The notes below the pieces were generated by a model, which did not search any database, was not told the DNA's origin, and saw only the letters and a program-made list of their open reading frames with translations. A stretch of 64,000 nt of DNA from Rhodopila globiformis (lineage in GTDB: Bacteria; Pseudomonadota; Alphaproteobacteria; Acetobacterales; Acetobacteraceae), in the NCBI RefSeq assembly GCF_002937115.1, contig NZ_NHRY01000250.1, forward strand, positions 1 through 64,000, written 5' to 3'. This document shows, in pieces, positions 30,207 through 40,134 of this stretch (position 1 is its first letter; every line of letters starts with the position of its first letter). The position numbers were made by a program, and so were the translations under genes.

Positions 30207-30983
30207 ATGAGCGAGACGACACCCAAAATCCGCATCCGCGGGCTGTACAAGAGCTTCGGCAACAAGCTCGTGCTGGACGGCGTGGACCTCGACGTCATGC
30301 CCGGAACGTCGATGGTGGTTATCGGCGGCTCCGGCTCGGGCAAGTCGGTGCTGCTGAAATGCGTCCTGGGCCTGCTGGAGCCGGATGACGGGCTGATCGA
30401 GATCGACGGCGTGAACCTCGCCCGGCTGCCACGGCAGGAGAGGGAGGAGATGCGCGCCCGCATCGGCATGCTGTTCCAGAACGGCGCGCTGTTCGACAGC
30501 CTGTCGGTGTGGGAGAACGTCGCCTTCGGCCTGCTGGCCCGGCGCAAGCTGCCACGCGCCGAGGCCCGCGCCCGCGCCAACAGCTTCCTGGAGCAGGTCG
30601 GCCTGGCCGCCAGCGTCGGCGACCTGTCACCGGCGGAGCTGTCGGGCGGCATGCAGAAGCGCGTCGCCCTGGCCCGGGCGATCGCGGCGCACCCCGACAT
30701 CATGTTCTTCGACGAGCCGACGACCGGGCTGGACCCGATCATGGGCGCGGTGATCGACGGCCTGATCGTGGATTGCGTCAAGAGCCTGGGCAGCACGGCC
30801 GTGGCGATCACGCATGACATGGCGAGCGCGCGGCGCATCGGCGACCAGGCGGCGATGCTGCACCACGGGCGCATCATCTGGCACGGCCCGGCCTCGCACC
30901 TGATGGACAGCGGCAACCCGGAGGTCGACCAGTTCACCCACGGACGGCGCGAGGGGCCGATCCAGATGGAGTTGCGGCGCTGA
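30207..30983 (+). CDS. ABC transporter ATP-binding protein, MlaF type
   Basis: This 258-aa ATPase has Walker A GGSGSGKS (40-47), signature AELSGGMQKRVALARAI (about 143-159) and Walker B DIMFFDEPTTGLDP (Asp169, Glu170). The MQKR form of the signature and the C-terminal HGP and GREGPIQMELR tail are typical of MlaF/Ttg2A, the ATPase of the phospholipid transport system between inner and outer membranes. An MlaE-like permease is encoded about 16 kb away (47078-47863). The gene directly downstream encodes a small exported protein and appears coupled. Confidence 0.9.
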   Translation: MSETTPKIRIRGLYKSFGNKLVLDGVDLDVMPGTSMVVIGGSGSGKSVLLKCVLGLLEPDDGLIEIDGVNLARLPRQEREEMRARIGMLFQNGALFDSLSVWENVAFGLLARRKLPRAEARARANSFLEQVGLAASVGDLSPAELSGGMQKRVALARAIAAHPDIMFFDEPTTGLDPIMGAVIDGLIVDCVKSLGSTAVAITHDMASARRIGDQAAMLHHGRIIWHGPASHLMDSGNPEVDQFTHGRREGPIQMELRR

Positions 30984-31495
30984 GGCGGGCGGGCTGGCTG
31001 CTGCTGGCGGCGGCGCTGCTGGCGGCGCCATCGGTGGCGCGGGCGGATGCCGCGCAGCAGATGGTCGGGCTGTTCATCCAGGGATGCGTAGCGTTCGCCG
31101 GCAATCCGCCGGACCTGCGGGCGTGGGCGAAGCGCAACGGACTGCCCTCCGTGCCGGAGCAGGCGCGGGCCGTGTTCCTGCATGGCGCGCCCGGCCAGGT
31201 GTTCGATGGCTCGACGCCGGATGGCAAGCTGGTGCTGGTGTCGTCGGACGACGGGCAGTGCTCGGTGGTGGCCGACAAGATTGTCGACCAAGCGGCCGCC
31301 GACAGCCTGGAGGCAGGATTCCGCCAGGCCGGGCTGAAGTTCCGGCTGGTGATCGAACGGGATGATCTCCATCAGAGCGGCATCCATCATCGCGAGTACC
31401 TGGCGGCGAAGGACGGCCGGGGCTGGCGGGTCCTGCTGGAGACCGTGAAGGATCCGGATGGTGGCGAAGCAATGTTGACGGCGGCGCCGGAGTAG
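30980..31495 (+). CDS. Exported protein of unknown function following mlaF
   Basis: The reading frame starting at CTG (30980) encodes a signal peptide, LRRAGWLLLAAALLAAPSVARA, cut before DAAQQ, and then about 145 residues of a soluble domain (VGLFIQGCVAFAGNPPDL, SSDDGQCSVVADKI). No ATG, GTG or TTG exists upstream in frame before the mlaF gene core. The first GTG (31034) would delete the signal peptide. I therefore propose the CTG that overlaps the mlaF stop (CTGA). The mature domain pattern, with a Cys pair, resembles NMCC_0638-like exported proteins. Function is unknown. Confidence 0.65.
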   Translation: MRRAGWLLLAAALLAAPSVARADAAQQMVGLFIQGCVAFAGNPPDLRAWAKRNGLPSVPEQARAVFLHGAPGQVFDGSTPDGKLVLVSSDDGQCSVVADKIVDQAAADSLEAGFRQAGLKFRLVIERDDLHQSGIHHREYLAAKDGRGWRVLLETVKDPDGGEAMLTAAPE

Positions 31496-31553
31496 CCGGC
31501 GGTGATCGTGGCCGGCACCCCATTGGCGCTGAAATAGCGGCGAGCATTGCTAT

Positions 31554-31646
31554 CCCGTCATGCCGGGCGCAGGCCCGGCATCCACGCCTGGCAGTGCTGA
31601 AACCAAGGAAAGGCGTGGATGGTGGGCCTTCGCCCACCATGACGGG
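31554..31646. repeat. Palindromic element, GTCATGCCGGGC...AAGGCGTGGATGGTGGG type
   Basis: Outer arms CCCGTCATG and CATGACGGG enclose two inner inverted pairs (CGGGCGCAGGCCCGG and GTGGGCCTTCGCCCAC) and a central ACGCC/GGCGT pair. The hybrid structure joins two arm types. Confidence 0.75.
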
Positions 31647-31704
31647 GTGGGAACAGTCGTGCGCCTATCCCGCTATTTTCACCCCAATGGGCCGGGACCC
31701 GGTC

Positions 31705-32013
31705 TCAGGCCGCCGGCAGCGTGTTCCGGAAGCTGTCGGCGCGTTCAATCGCCGCAGGCGAGACGCGGCTCTTGGCCACGTCGAGTTCGTAGCGGCTTTG
31801 CAGGTTCAGCCAGAACGCCGGCGTGGTACCAAAGGCATGCGCCAGCAGCAGCGCCGTTTCCCCGGTGATGCCGCGGGTGCCGTTGATGATCGCGGTGATC
31901 CGGTTTGCCGGCACGTCGAGCGCGTTGGCCAGGCGGTTGGCGCTCAACCCGTACGGCTTCATGAATTCCTCGGCCAAGACCTCACCGGGGTGTATCAACA
32001 GATCAGCGTCCAT
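31705..32013 (-). CDS. higA: HigA-family antitoxin (XRE helix-turn-helix)
   Basis: This 102-aa protein begins LIHPGEVLAEEFMKPYGLSA, the HigA opening, and has an XRE-type HTH at about residues 22-75 (LANALDVPANRITAIING, then ETALLLAHAFGTTPAFWLNLQ). It binds and neutralises the HigB toxin and represses the operon. It lies 14 bases after higB, in the toxin-first order typical of higBA. Complete and of normal length. Confidence 0.93.
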   Translation of the reverse strand: MDADLLIHPGEVLAEEFMKPYGLSANRLANALDVPANRITAIINGTRGITGETALLLAHAFGTTPAFWLNLQSRYELDVAKSRVSPAAIERADSFRNTLPAA

Positions 32014-32027
32014 GCCGGGTCCTCATC

Positions 32028-32309
32028 CTAATGATAGTCCGTGATTTCGACACGTGTTGCATTCCCGTCCTCCCAGACAAAGCAGATCCGGTACTGATCA
32101 TTGACCCGGATCGCGTGCTGGCCAAGCCGATCGGCTTTCAGGGCCTCAAGCTTGTTGTTCGGCGGTGACTTCAGATCGTGCAGGCTGGTTGCTGCATCGA
32201 GCAACAGCAACTTGCGCCGCGCGACTCGCAGGAAGCTTAGCCACCTCCTGTCGCCGCGGCCGCCGTTGAAAAGGTCCTCGGTCTCTTTGTCGTAGAAACT
32301 CAGGATCAT
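32028..32309 (-). CDS. higB: HigB-type toxin (RelE/ParE superfamily mRNA interferase)
   Basis: This 93-aa toxin has the HigB signature: an N-terminal F-x-D-x-E-T-E-D-L-F, then KLLLLDAATSLHDLKSPPNN, LGQHAIRVNDQYRICFVWED and the C-terminal VEITDYH with the conserved His. HigB cleaves mRNA on the ribosome. The perfect inverted repeat at 32325-32352 immediately upstream is the likely operator for autoregulation by HigA. Confidence 0.92.
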   Translation of the reverse strand: MILSFYDKETEDLFNGGRGDRRWLSFLRVARRKLLLLDAATSLHDLKSPPNNKLEALKADRLGQHAIRVNDQYRICFVWEDGNATRVEITDYH

Positions 32310-32324
32310 CGGGGTTGATAACAG

Positions 32325-32352
32325 CTATTATGCATTACGTCAAGCATAATAG
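32325..32352 (-). promoter_or_regulatory. Probable higBA operator
   Basis: CTATTATGC (32325-32333) and GCATAATAG (32344-32352) form a perfect 9-bp inverted repeat with a 10-base spacer. It starts 16 bases upstream of the higB ATG and overlaps the AT-rich promoter zone. Confidence 0.6.
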
Positions 32353-32454
32353 AGCCGTTACGCCCCTCTTGGCATGGATCCCGTTGGTCCCGGGCCGAAG
32401 CCTGTCGCTCAGAGACGCCATATGCGACACTGGGATGAGGATTTCAGGGAAATC

Positions 32455-32919
32455 ATGATGAAAACGATCGGCCTATCCGGATTGGTTGCAGTTCTGGCAC
32501 TCCTCGCGGGCGCCACGTTGGCCGCCGCCTCAGGGATCGAGGTCACGGATGCCTGGACGACAGCCGGCGGCACGAGCGGGGGTGAGGCTCCACTGTACAT
32601 GACCGTCATCAATCATGGCAGCACCCCGGACGCACTGACCCGAGTACGATGCCCGGTCGCCTGGGCCGCCGAGCCACGCACCACCGACATCGGCGAGGGG
32701 GCGCCGATCAGCCGACTCGTGAAGTCGATCGCGATCCCGGCAGACACGCAAGTGAAGCTGGCGCCCGGCCGGTTCCACGTGGCTCTGCTGCAACTGAAGG
32801 AGCCGTTGCGCGAGGGCGATACATTCACCTGCGCTGTGACCTTCAAAGGCGGTCCCACGAACGTATCCGTCCGGGTGAAGGCGGCGGCCGGCATGGCGCA
32901 CGACAGCAAGTCGTCCTGA
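32455..32919 (+). CDS. PCu(A)C-like copper chaperone domain protein lacking most metal ligands
   Basis: This 154-aa protein has a signal peptide (MMKTIG then LVAVLALLAGATLAAAS) and a PCu(A)C fold: APLYMTVINHGSTPDALTRV, SIAIPADTQVKLAPGRFHVALLQLKEPLREGD, then CAVTFKGG. Family members carry Cu(I) to cytochrome oxidase using an H-x-M pair and a distant M-x21-H-x-M motif. Here those Met positions read as other residues and only single His residues remain, while two Cys are present. The fold is clear, but copper binding by the usual site is doubtful. The start is the ATG at 32455, with CAGGGA upstream. Confidence 0.75.
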   Translation: MMKTIGLSGLVAVLALLAGATLAAASGIEVTDAWTTAGGTSGGEAPLYMTVINHGSTPDALTRVRCPVAWAAEPRTTDIGEGAPISRLVKSIAIPADTQVKLAPGRFHVALLQLKEPLREGDTFTCAVTFKGGPTNVSVRVKAAAGMAHDSKSS

Positions 32920-33162
32920 ATTCAGCTTGGCCGGCAGCGCGCCTTTCTCTCACCAACCCAGAGGCGGATAGCGGCGCAAGACGAGGATAGCCAGGCCCCG
33001 TGGCTTCGGCAGGCTAACCGCTGGCGGCTGGATCGTTCTCGTCAACATGGCATTGCGCGATCCCCGGTACGGTTCTTCGGCCTTGCCGGGCATATCCGAT
33101 CAGAACCCTGCGCAAGGTTTTCGGAAGCGACCGGCTGATGCCCCTCCCGCCCGATGCAGAAA

Positions 33163-33193
33163 GTGTGTATATAGTTGGCGACTTTATACACAC
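33163..33193 (+). promoter_or_regulatory. Probable vapBC operator/promoter
   Basis: GTGTGTATA (33163-33171) and TATACACAC (33185-33193) form a perfect 9-bp inverted repeat with a 13-base spacer, 24 bases upstream of the vapB ATG. The AT-rich arms could overlap the -10 element. This arrangement fits autorepression by VapB/VapC. Confidence 0.65.
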
Positions 33194-33217
33194 CAAGGCA
33201 CATTCAAAGGCACACTC

Positions 33218-33415
33218 ATGAGAACAAATATCGATCTCGACGACAGGCTCCTCAAACATGCCATGGCCGCAGCCGGACAAAGGACCAAGAAGGGAGTGAT
33301 CGAGGAAGCCCTGCGACGCCTGATACGGGCGCACGAACAGAAGCAGGCCATCGAGGACCTGCGTGGTCTCGGGTGGGAAGGTAACCTCGACGAAATGCGC
33401 GCCGATCGGCCGTGA
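33218..33415 (+). CDS. vapB: VapB-family antitoxin (DUF2191 type)
   Basis: This 65-aa protein has a ribbon-helix-helix-like N-terminus, MRTNIDLDDRLLKHAMAAAG, then KKGVIEEALRRLIRAHEQ. The C-terminal tail, GLGWEGNLDEMRADRP, has the W-x-G-(D/N)-L-x-x-M-R pattern that wraps around the VapC active site. I chose the ATG at 33218 over a longer frame because the longer part is upstream of the operator. Its stop overlaps the vapC start (GTGATG). Confidence 0.92.
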   Translation: MRTNIDLDDRLLKHAMAAAGQRTKKGVIEEALRRLIRAHEQKQAIEDLRGLGWEGNLDEMRADRP

Positions 33416-33810
33416 TGGTTGTTGTCGATAGTTCGGTCTGGATCGGCGACCTGCGGAATGATGAAACGGCTGCCGTCGTGAAGCTCCGGACCCTGGACCC
33501 GATGCTGGCCGACATCGTGGTGCCTGATCTGGTATTGCTCGAGGTTCTTCGCGGCGCGCTTGACGAGGCCTATGCCGCCCGCATCGAGCGCGCATTGTCC
33601 AGGTTCGATATCGTTGATCTCGGCGGCAGGTCACTCGCCGTCGCTGCGGCGCGTCATTATCGGCACCTGCGCGGCCTTGGCATTACCATTCGCAGCGGCA
33701 TCGATGTGCTGATCGGCACGTTCTGCATACAGCATGGTGCGTGGCTGCTGCGTCATGATCGGGGCGACTTCCTGCCGATGGAAAGACACCTTGGCTTGCG
33801 GTGCCTTTGA
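33415..33810 (+). CDS. vapC: VapC-family toxin (PIN-domain ribonuclease)
   Basis: This 131-aa PIN-domain RNase starts MVVVDSSVWI with the first catalytic Asp at residue 5. It has Glu in LLEVLRG (about 43), an Asp in SGIDVLIGTFC (about 103) and a late Asp in HDRGDF. These four acids bind Mg/Mn for cleavage of tRNA or rRNA. It is translationally coupled to vapB. The toxin-antitoxin pair appears complete. Confidence 0.92.
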   Translation: MVVVDSSVWIGDLRNDETAAVVKLRTLDPMLADIVVPDLVLLEVLRGALDEAYAARIERALSRFDIVDLGGRSLAVAAARHYRHLRGLGITIRSGIDVLIGTFCIQHGAWLLRHDRGDFLPMERHLGLRCL

Positions 33811-33936
33811 TGCCGGCCGAAAACCGACCCGTCGACGGACGGCTATGACGCGGAATGGCCACAAGCCGGAATTGCATCGTTGACCGCCACCACCAACGTT
33901 AATACCCACTGCCCAGTTCCGAGGTCAAACAGCACA

Positions 33937-35328
<1,392 letters not shown>

Positions 35329-35389
35329 TCTGCTTGGCGACAGGGGGTGGCATGAACCATAAGAGCCCCTTCCTGACGGCGGCAAACGT

Positions 35390-35974
35390 ATGACATGGGT
35401 TGACCTGGCAGTCTTCGGCTTCATGGCGGTCTCGGGTCTGGTGGCTTTTGTGCGTGGCCTGGTGCGCGAAGTCCTGGGCATCGGCGCCTGGGCCGGTGCC
35501 GTCGCCGCCGCCTTCCTCTTCCTGCCGACGATGCGCCCCATCGTGCGCAACTGGTTCCAGGGCACGGAAGTGGTGGACATCGTCAGCTTCGTCGTCGTCT
35601 TCCTGGGCTCGGTGATCATCCTGACCCTGATCGCCAGCAGCATCGGCCGCTATGTCCGGCGCTCCGCGCTGGGCGGCATTGATCGCACGTTGGGTCTGGT
35701 ATTCGGCCTCGCCCGGGGTGCGGCGGTGGTCGTCGTCGCCTATATCCTGGGACAGATGGTCTTCCCGATCGAACGCTGGCCGGATGTGGTGCTGCACGCC
35801 CGCAGCCTGGGTCCGACGTATGAGGCGGCGCGCTGGGTGCGGGATCAGTTGCCGGAGAACTTCCGTCCGCACCGTCTTGATCCGCCGCCGGCGGGGCGCG
35901 AAACCAGCGCGGAGGCCCTGCTGCACCTCAACCCGCAGGGCCGCGCCACCGGCAAGCAACCTGTCCGCGAGTAG
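35390..35974 (+). CDS. CvpA family membrane protein
   Basis: This 194-aa protein with four hydrophobic segments starts MTWVDLAVFGFMAVSGLVAFVRG, the CvpA/colicin V production signature, and contains GIDRTLGLVFGLARGAAVV. The exact role of CvpA is unsettled. It is often located directly upstream of purF, as here, with 12 bases between the genes, which are co-directional and probably co-transcribed. Confidence 0.92.
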   Translation: MTWVDLAVFGFMAVSGLVAFVRGLVREVLGIGAWAGAVAAAFLFLPTMRPIVRNWFQGTEVVDIVSFVVVFLGSVIILTLIASSIGRYVRRSALGGIDRTLGLVFGLARGAAVVVVAYILGQMVFPIERWPDVVLHARSLGPTYEAARWVRDQLPENFRPHRLDPPPAGRETSAEALLHLNPQGRATGKQPVRE

Positions 35975-35986
35975 GAGTTGGTACAG

Positions 35987-37453
35987 ATGGCATTCAACGG
36001 CCGCCACAGCGAAGAGGACTCCCTGCACGAGGAGTGCGGCGTCTTCGGCGTCTGGAACGTGCCAAGCGCGGCGGCCGTGACCGCTCTCGGCCTGCACGCG
36101 CTGCAGCACCGCGGGCAGGAGGCGACCGGCATCACCAGTTTCGACGGCAGCCGCTTCCACTCGCATCGCGGCATGGGGCTGGTGGGCGACAATTTTGGCG
36201 ACGCCCGCGTCATTGAAAAGCTGCCCGGCCGCATCGCCATCGGCCATAACCGCTACGCCACCACCGGCGACACGATCCTGCGCAACGTGCAGCCGTTGTA
36301 CGCGGATTTCGAGTTCGGCGGGTTCGCGGTGGCGCACAACGGCAACCTGACCAACGCGCACCTGCTGCACCGGCAACTGGTGCGCCGCGGCTGCCTGTTC
36401 CAGTCCACCACGGACTCGGAAGTCTTTATCCACCTGATCGCCATCAGCCTGTATTCCACCGTCGTCGATCGGCTGATCGACGCGCTGAAGCAGGTCGTCG
36501 GCGCCTATTCGCTGGTCGCACTGTCGAACGAGGCGCTGATGGGTGTGCGCGACCCGCTGGGCGTGCGGCCGCTGATCCTGGGGCGCATCGGCTCGGAAGG
36601 TACCGGCGGCTGGGTGCTGGCGAGCGAAAGCTGCGCGCTGGACATCGTCGGCGCCGACTTCATCCGCGACGTCGAGCCGGGCGAGATCGTCATCATCAAC
36701 GACCAGGGCGTGCGCAGCATCAAGCCGTTCACCCGCATGCGGGAGCGGTTCTGCGTCTTCGAATACATCTACTTCGCCCGTCCCGACTCGATCGTCGAGG
36801 GCACGCCGGTGTATGAGGCGCGCAAGCGCATCGGCGCCGAACTGGCGCAGGAGGCGGCGGTGCCGGCCGACGTGATCGTCCCGGTGCCGGATTCCGGTGT
36901 GCCGGCGGCGATGGGCTATTCCATGCAAAGCGGCATCCCGTTCGAGCTTGGCATCATCCGCAACCACTATGTCGGCCGCACCTTCATCGAGCCGACGGAC
37001 CACATCCGCCACCTCGGGGTGAAGCTGAAGCACTCGGCCAACAAGCCGGTGCTGGACGGCAAGCGGGTCGTGCTCGTGGACGATTCGATTGTCCGCGGCA
37101 CCACCAGCAAGAAGATCGTCGAGATGGTCCGCGCCGCCGGAGCGAAGGAGGTGCACATGCGCATCTCCTCGCCGCCGACGACGCATTCCTGCTTCTATGG
37201 CATCGACACGCCGCAGCGCAGCAAGCTGCTGGCCTCGACCCATACTGTCGATGAAATGGCCGCGCTGATTGGCGCCGACAGCCTGGCGTTCATCTCGATC
37301 GATGGCCTGTATCGCGCGCTGGGCCAGCCCGGCCGCGACCCGGAGAAGCCGCATTACTGCGACGCCTGCTTCACCGGCGACTACCCCATCCCCCTGCCCG
37401 ACCAGCACGAACTGGCCGATCGGCAGTTGAGTTTGTTGAGTGCGGGAAACTGA
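35987..37453 (+). CDS. purF: Amidophosphoribosyltransferase
   Basis: This 488-aa enzyme performs the first committed step of purine synthesis (PRPP plus glutamine to phosphoribosylamine). The N-terminal glutaminase nucleophile Cys17 in EECGVFG is exposed after removal of a short propeptide. The PRPP-binding loop is VVLVDDSIVRGTTSKK. The start is the ATG at 35987, with AGGAG overlapping the cvpA stop. Complete and of normal length. Confidence 0.96.
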   Translation: MAFNGRHSEEDSLHEECGVFGVWNVPSAAAVTALGLHALQHRGQEATGITSFDGSRFHSHRGMGLVGDNFGDARVIEKLPGRIAIGHNRYATTGDTILRNVQPLYADFEFGGFAVAHNGNLTNAHLLHRQLVRRGCLFQSTTDSEVFIHLIAISLYSTVVDRLIDALKQVVGAYSLVALSNEALMGVRDPLGVRPLILGRIGSEGTGGWVLASESCALDIVGADFIRDVEPGEIVIINDQGVRSIKPFTRMRERFCVFEYIYFARPDSIVEGTPVYEARKRIGAELAQEAAVPADVIVPVPDSGVPAAMGYSMQSGIPFELGIIRNHYVGRTFIEPTDHIRHLGVKLKHSANKPVLDGKRVVLVDDSIVRGTTSKKIVEMVRAAGAKEVHMRISSPPTTHSCFYGIDTPQRSKLLASTHTVDEMAALIGADSLAFISIDGLYRALGQPGRDPEKPHYCDACFTGDYPIPLPDQHELADRQLSLLSAGN

Positions 37454-37456
37454 TGG

Positions 37457-38185
37457 ATGACGAAGGAACTTGAGGGCGCGGTGGCGCTGGTCACCGGCGC
37501 CAGCCGCGGCATTGGCGCGGCGGTGGCGGCGGAACTGGCCCGGCACGGCGCGCATGTGGTGATCACCGGACGGACCCAGGGCGGGCTGGAGGAAACCGAC
37601 GACGCGATCCGCGCCGCCGGCAGCAGCGCGACCTTGCTGCCGCTCGACCTGAAGGAGGTGGACCAGATCGACGCCATCGGGCCGACGCTGTTCCAGCGCT
37701 TCGGGCGGCTGGACATCCTGGTGCACAATGCCGGAACGCTCGGGAAGCTGACCCCGGTGGGCCATATCCAGCCGAAGGACTGGGCCGAGGTGGTCGCGGT
37801 GCACATGACCGCAAGCTGGCGGCTGATCCGCACCTGCGATCCGCTGCTGCGCCAGGCGCCGGCGGGCCGGGCGGTGTTCGTGACGGAAAGCCGGGCACGG
37901 GAGCCGCGGGCGTACTGGGGCGCGATGGGCGCGACCAAGGCGGGCATGGAGCACCTGGTGCTGACCTGGGCGCAGGAGCTGGCGAACACGCCGCTGCGGG
38001 TGAACCTGTTCGATCCGGGCCCGGTGGCGACCCGCATGCGGCTGAACGCCTTCCCCGGCGAGGACCGCTCCGCGCTGCCCCTGCCCGAGGCGGTGGCGCC
38101 GGCGCTGGCGGCGCTGTGCCTGCCGTCGGAACAGCGGCACGCAATGCTGGCCGTGGCTGATCAGGCGGCGCCGGCAACGGTTTAG
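37457..38185 (+). CDS. Short-chain dehydrogenase/reductase (SDR)
   Basis: This 242-aa classical-type SDR has the NAD(P) motif VTGASRGIGAAVAAELA (TGxxxGIG), LVHNAGTLG (NAG) and Ser in VFVTESRA. However, the usual Tyr-x3-Lys appears as YWGAMGATKAG, with the Tyr six residues before the Lys position, so the active site is off consensus. It begins four bases after purF and is probably co-transcribed. Members of this group are often YciK-like oxidoreductases with no known substrate. Confidence 0.88.
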   Translation: MTKELEGAVALVTGASRGIGAAVAAELARHGAHVVITGRTQGGLEETDDAIRAAGSSATLLPLDLKEVDQIDAIGPTLFQRFGRLDILVHNAGTLGKLTPVGHIQPKDWAEVVAVHMTASWRLIRTCDPLLRQAPAGRAVFVTESRAREPRAYWGAMGATKAGMEHLVLTWAQELANTPLRVNLFDPGPVATRMRLNAFPGEDRSALPLPEAVAPALAALCLPSEQRHAMLAVADQAAPATV

Positions 38186-38225
38186 GCCGGGCGGCCGCGG
38201 GCGCAACGCCTATAGGCACCAGAGC

Positions 38226-38409
38226 AGGCCACAGGTGTGTTGGGACGCAGAGGCGGCCTGTCTCAACCGACCCGCGGTTTGCTCCGGGACAGCAGGGTGC
38301 GAAGCACGGTCGTTCCCACCCCGTCATGGTGGGCGAAGGCCCACCATCCACGCCTTTGTCTGAACCTGCACCGTAAGGCGTGGATGGCGGGCCTTCCCCT
38401 GCCATGACG
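38226..38409. repeat. Palindromic element and associated TTGGGACGCA repeat
   Basis: The element at 38322-38409 pairs GTCATGGTGGGCGAAGG with the inverted GCCATGACG end and has AAGGCGTGGATGGCGG inside. Just upstream (38226-38290) lies a second repeat with GTTGGGACGCAGAGGCGG and CTCAACCGACCCGCGG, which reappears at 51911-52095 and about 52620-52670. Confidence 0.7.
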
Positions 38410-38441
38410 CAAGGGGCGGTTAGCGCCGTCGGCCACGCGCC

Positions 38442-38669
38442 TTACTCCTTTGGGTACTGGATGCTCATGATCGCGCCGCCGATGGCGGCCGAGCCGAATG
38501 TCACCACCATCCCAAAGGTCAGCAGCGCGAAGGCCAGCCATCCGCCCTGGGTGTGCATCATCAGGTCACGCAACGAGCCGAGGTTGGTCATCACCAGCCC
38601 GACCGACGCCACGACGCCGCCGAGGCAGCCGGCCAGCATATGCGGGAGGACGTAGCGGATGACTTCCAT
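38442..38669 (-). CDS. Small membrane protein of unknown function
   Basis: This 75-aa protein starts MEVIRYVLPHMLAGCLGG and has two or three hydrophobic stretches (GGVVASVGLVMTNLG and AFALLTFGMVVTFGSAAIGG). It ends IQYPKE. No family is recognised. It stands alone with repeats on its downstream side. I chose the ATG at 38669 because the eight extra residues upstream look random. Confidence 0.6.
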   Translation of the reverse strand: MEVIRYVLPHMLAGCLGGVVASVGLVMTNLGSLRDLMMHTQGGWLAFALLTFGMVVTFGSAAIGGAIMSIQYPKE

Positions 38670-38829
38670 ACGGCTGGAAACGGCTGTACGCACCCGGGTT
38701 TCTCGCTATCGCGCATTTGTCTGAACAGCTGCCGGTCAACCCGAGGCGCGGCAGGCGGCGGCGGCATGAACGGATTGGCCGCATCCGGGCGGCCTGGCCT
38801 GCACCGGCCAGGCCGCCCGCGTGCCGCCC

Positions 38830-40134
38830 CTACTCCGCCGCCGGCATCGCGTGCGGCGGCGCCTTCTCCAGGTGCGTGTCGTGCCGCAGCAGCAGCACGA
38901 TCACCATGCCCATCACCGCGCAGGCGGCGATGGCCCACAGGCCGGAGGCGAAATTGCCGGTCAGGTCCTTCAGCCAGCCCATGATGAACGGCCCGAAGAA
39001 CCCGGCCAGGTTGCCGACGGAGTTGATCACCGCGATGCCCGCTGCCGCGGCGGCGCCGTGCAGGAACGCGGTCGGGAAGGTCCAGAACACCGGCAGCACC
39101 GCGAACACCCCGAACGCGCCGATGGACAGGGCGACCATTTTTAGCGTCGGGTCGCTCACCAGCGTCGATCCGGCGATGCCGGCGGCGGCGATCAGGAAGG
39201 CGACGGCAGTATGCCCCTTCCGCTCCATCCTTTCATCGGAGCTGCGGCTCCACAGCACCATGCCGATGGCGCCGACGACATAGGGAACGGCCGAGACGAA
39301 ACCGGTCGCCGCATTTGACAGGCCAAATCCCTTGACGATCTGCGGCAGCCAGAAGGCGATGCCGTAGTTCGCCGCCACCGCGCCGAAATACACCAGCGAC
39401 AGCGCCAGCACCTTCGGGTTGAACAGCGCCTGCGCGACGCTGATGCCATGGACCTCTTGCTTCTGCTGCGCTTCCTGGGCCAGGCGGCGGGCCAGCCAGG
39501 TGCGCTCCTCCGGGTCCAGCCAGTGCGCGTCCTCCGGCCGATCGGTCAGGTAGAACCAGACGGCGCCGGCCAGGATCAGCGCCGGCGCCGCCTCGATGAC
39601 GAACAGCCATTGCCACCCGGCGAGGCCGCCAAGGCCGTGCATGCCCAGGATCAGGCCGGAAATCGGCAGGCCCAGCACCGAGGACAGCGGGATGGCCGCC
39701 ATGAACCAACCGACGATGCGGGCGCGGTAGGAGCCGGGGAACCACAGCGTCAGGTAGAAGATGATGCCGGGGAAGAAGCCGGCCTCGGCAGCGCCCAGCA
39801 GCACCCGGACCAGGTAGAAGCTGTACTCGCCGCGGACCAGTGCCATCGCGCCGGACAGCAGGCCCCAGGTCAGCATGATCCGCGCAATCCACCGGCGCGC
39901 CCCGAAGCGCTCCAGCGCGAGGTTCGACGGCACCTCGAAGATGAAGTAGCTGAAGAAGAAGACGCCGGCGCCGAAGCCATAGGCGGTCGCCGAGATGGCC
40001 AGGTCCTTGTTCATGGTCAACGCGGCGACGCTGACGTTGACCCGGTCGAGGTAGGCGATGAAATAGCACAGCATCAGGAACGGCACGAGCCGCCAGGAAA
40101 CCTTGGCCAGCGTGCGTTTTTCAATCGTATCCAT
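38830..40134 (-). CDS. MFS transporter, anion:cation symporter type (paralogue)
   Basis: This 434-aa transporter closely resembles 17558-18868: CYFIAYLDRVNVSVAALTMN follows helix 1 and SATAYGFGAGVFFFSY starts helix 2. It has 12 hydrophobic segments, a central charged loop (DAHWLDPEERTWLARRL) and a normal length. ACS members import organic acid anions with protons. No substrate genes lie beside it. Confidence 0.9.
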   Translation of the reverse strand: MDTIEKRTLAKVSWRLVPFLMLCYFIAYLDRVNVSVAALTMNKDLAISATAYGFGAGVFFFSYFIFEVPSNLALERFGARRWIARIMLTWGLLSGAMALVRGEYSFYLVRVLLGAAEAGFFPGIIFYLTLWFPGSYRARIVGWFMAAIPLSSVLGLPISGLILGMHGLGGLAGWQWLFVIEAAPALILAGAVWFYLTDRPEDAHWLDPEERTWLARRLAQEAQQKQEVHGISVAQALFNPKVLALSLVYFGAVAANYGIAFWLPQIVKGFGLSNAATGFVSAVPYVVGAIGMVLWSRSSDERMERKGHTAVAFLIAAAGIAGSTLVSDPTLKMVALSIGAFGVFAVLPVFWTFPTAFLHGAAAAAGIAVINSVGNLAGFFGPFIMGWLKDLTGNFASGLWAIAACAVMGMVIVLLLRHDTHLEKAPPHAMPAAE

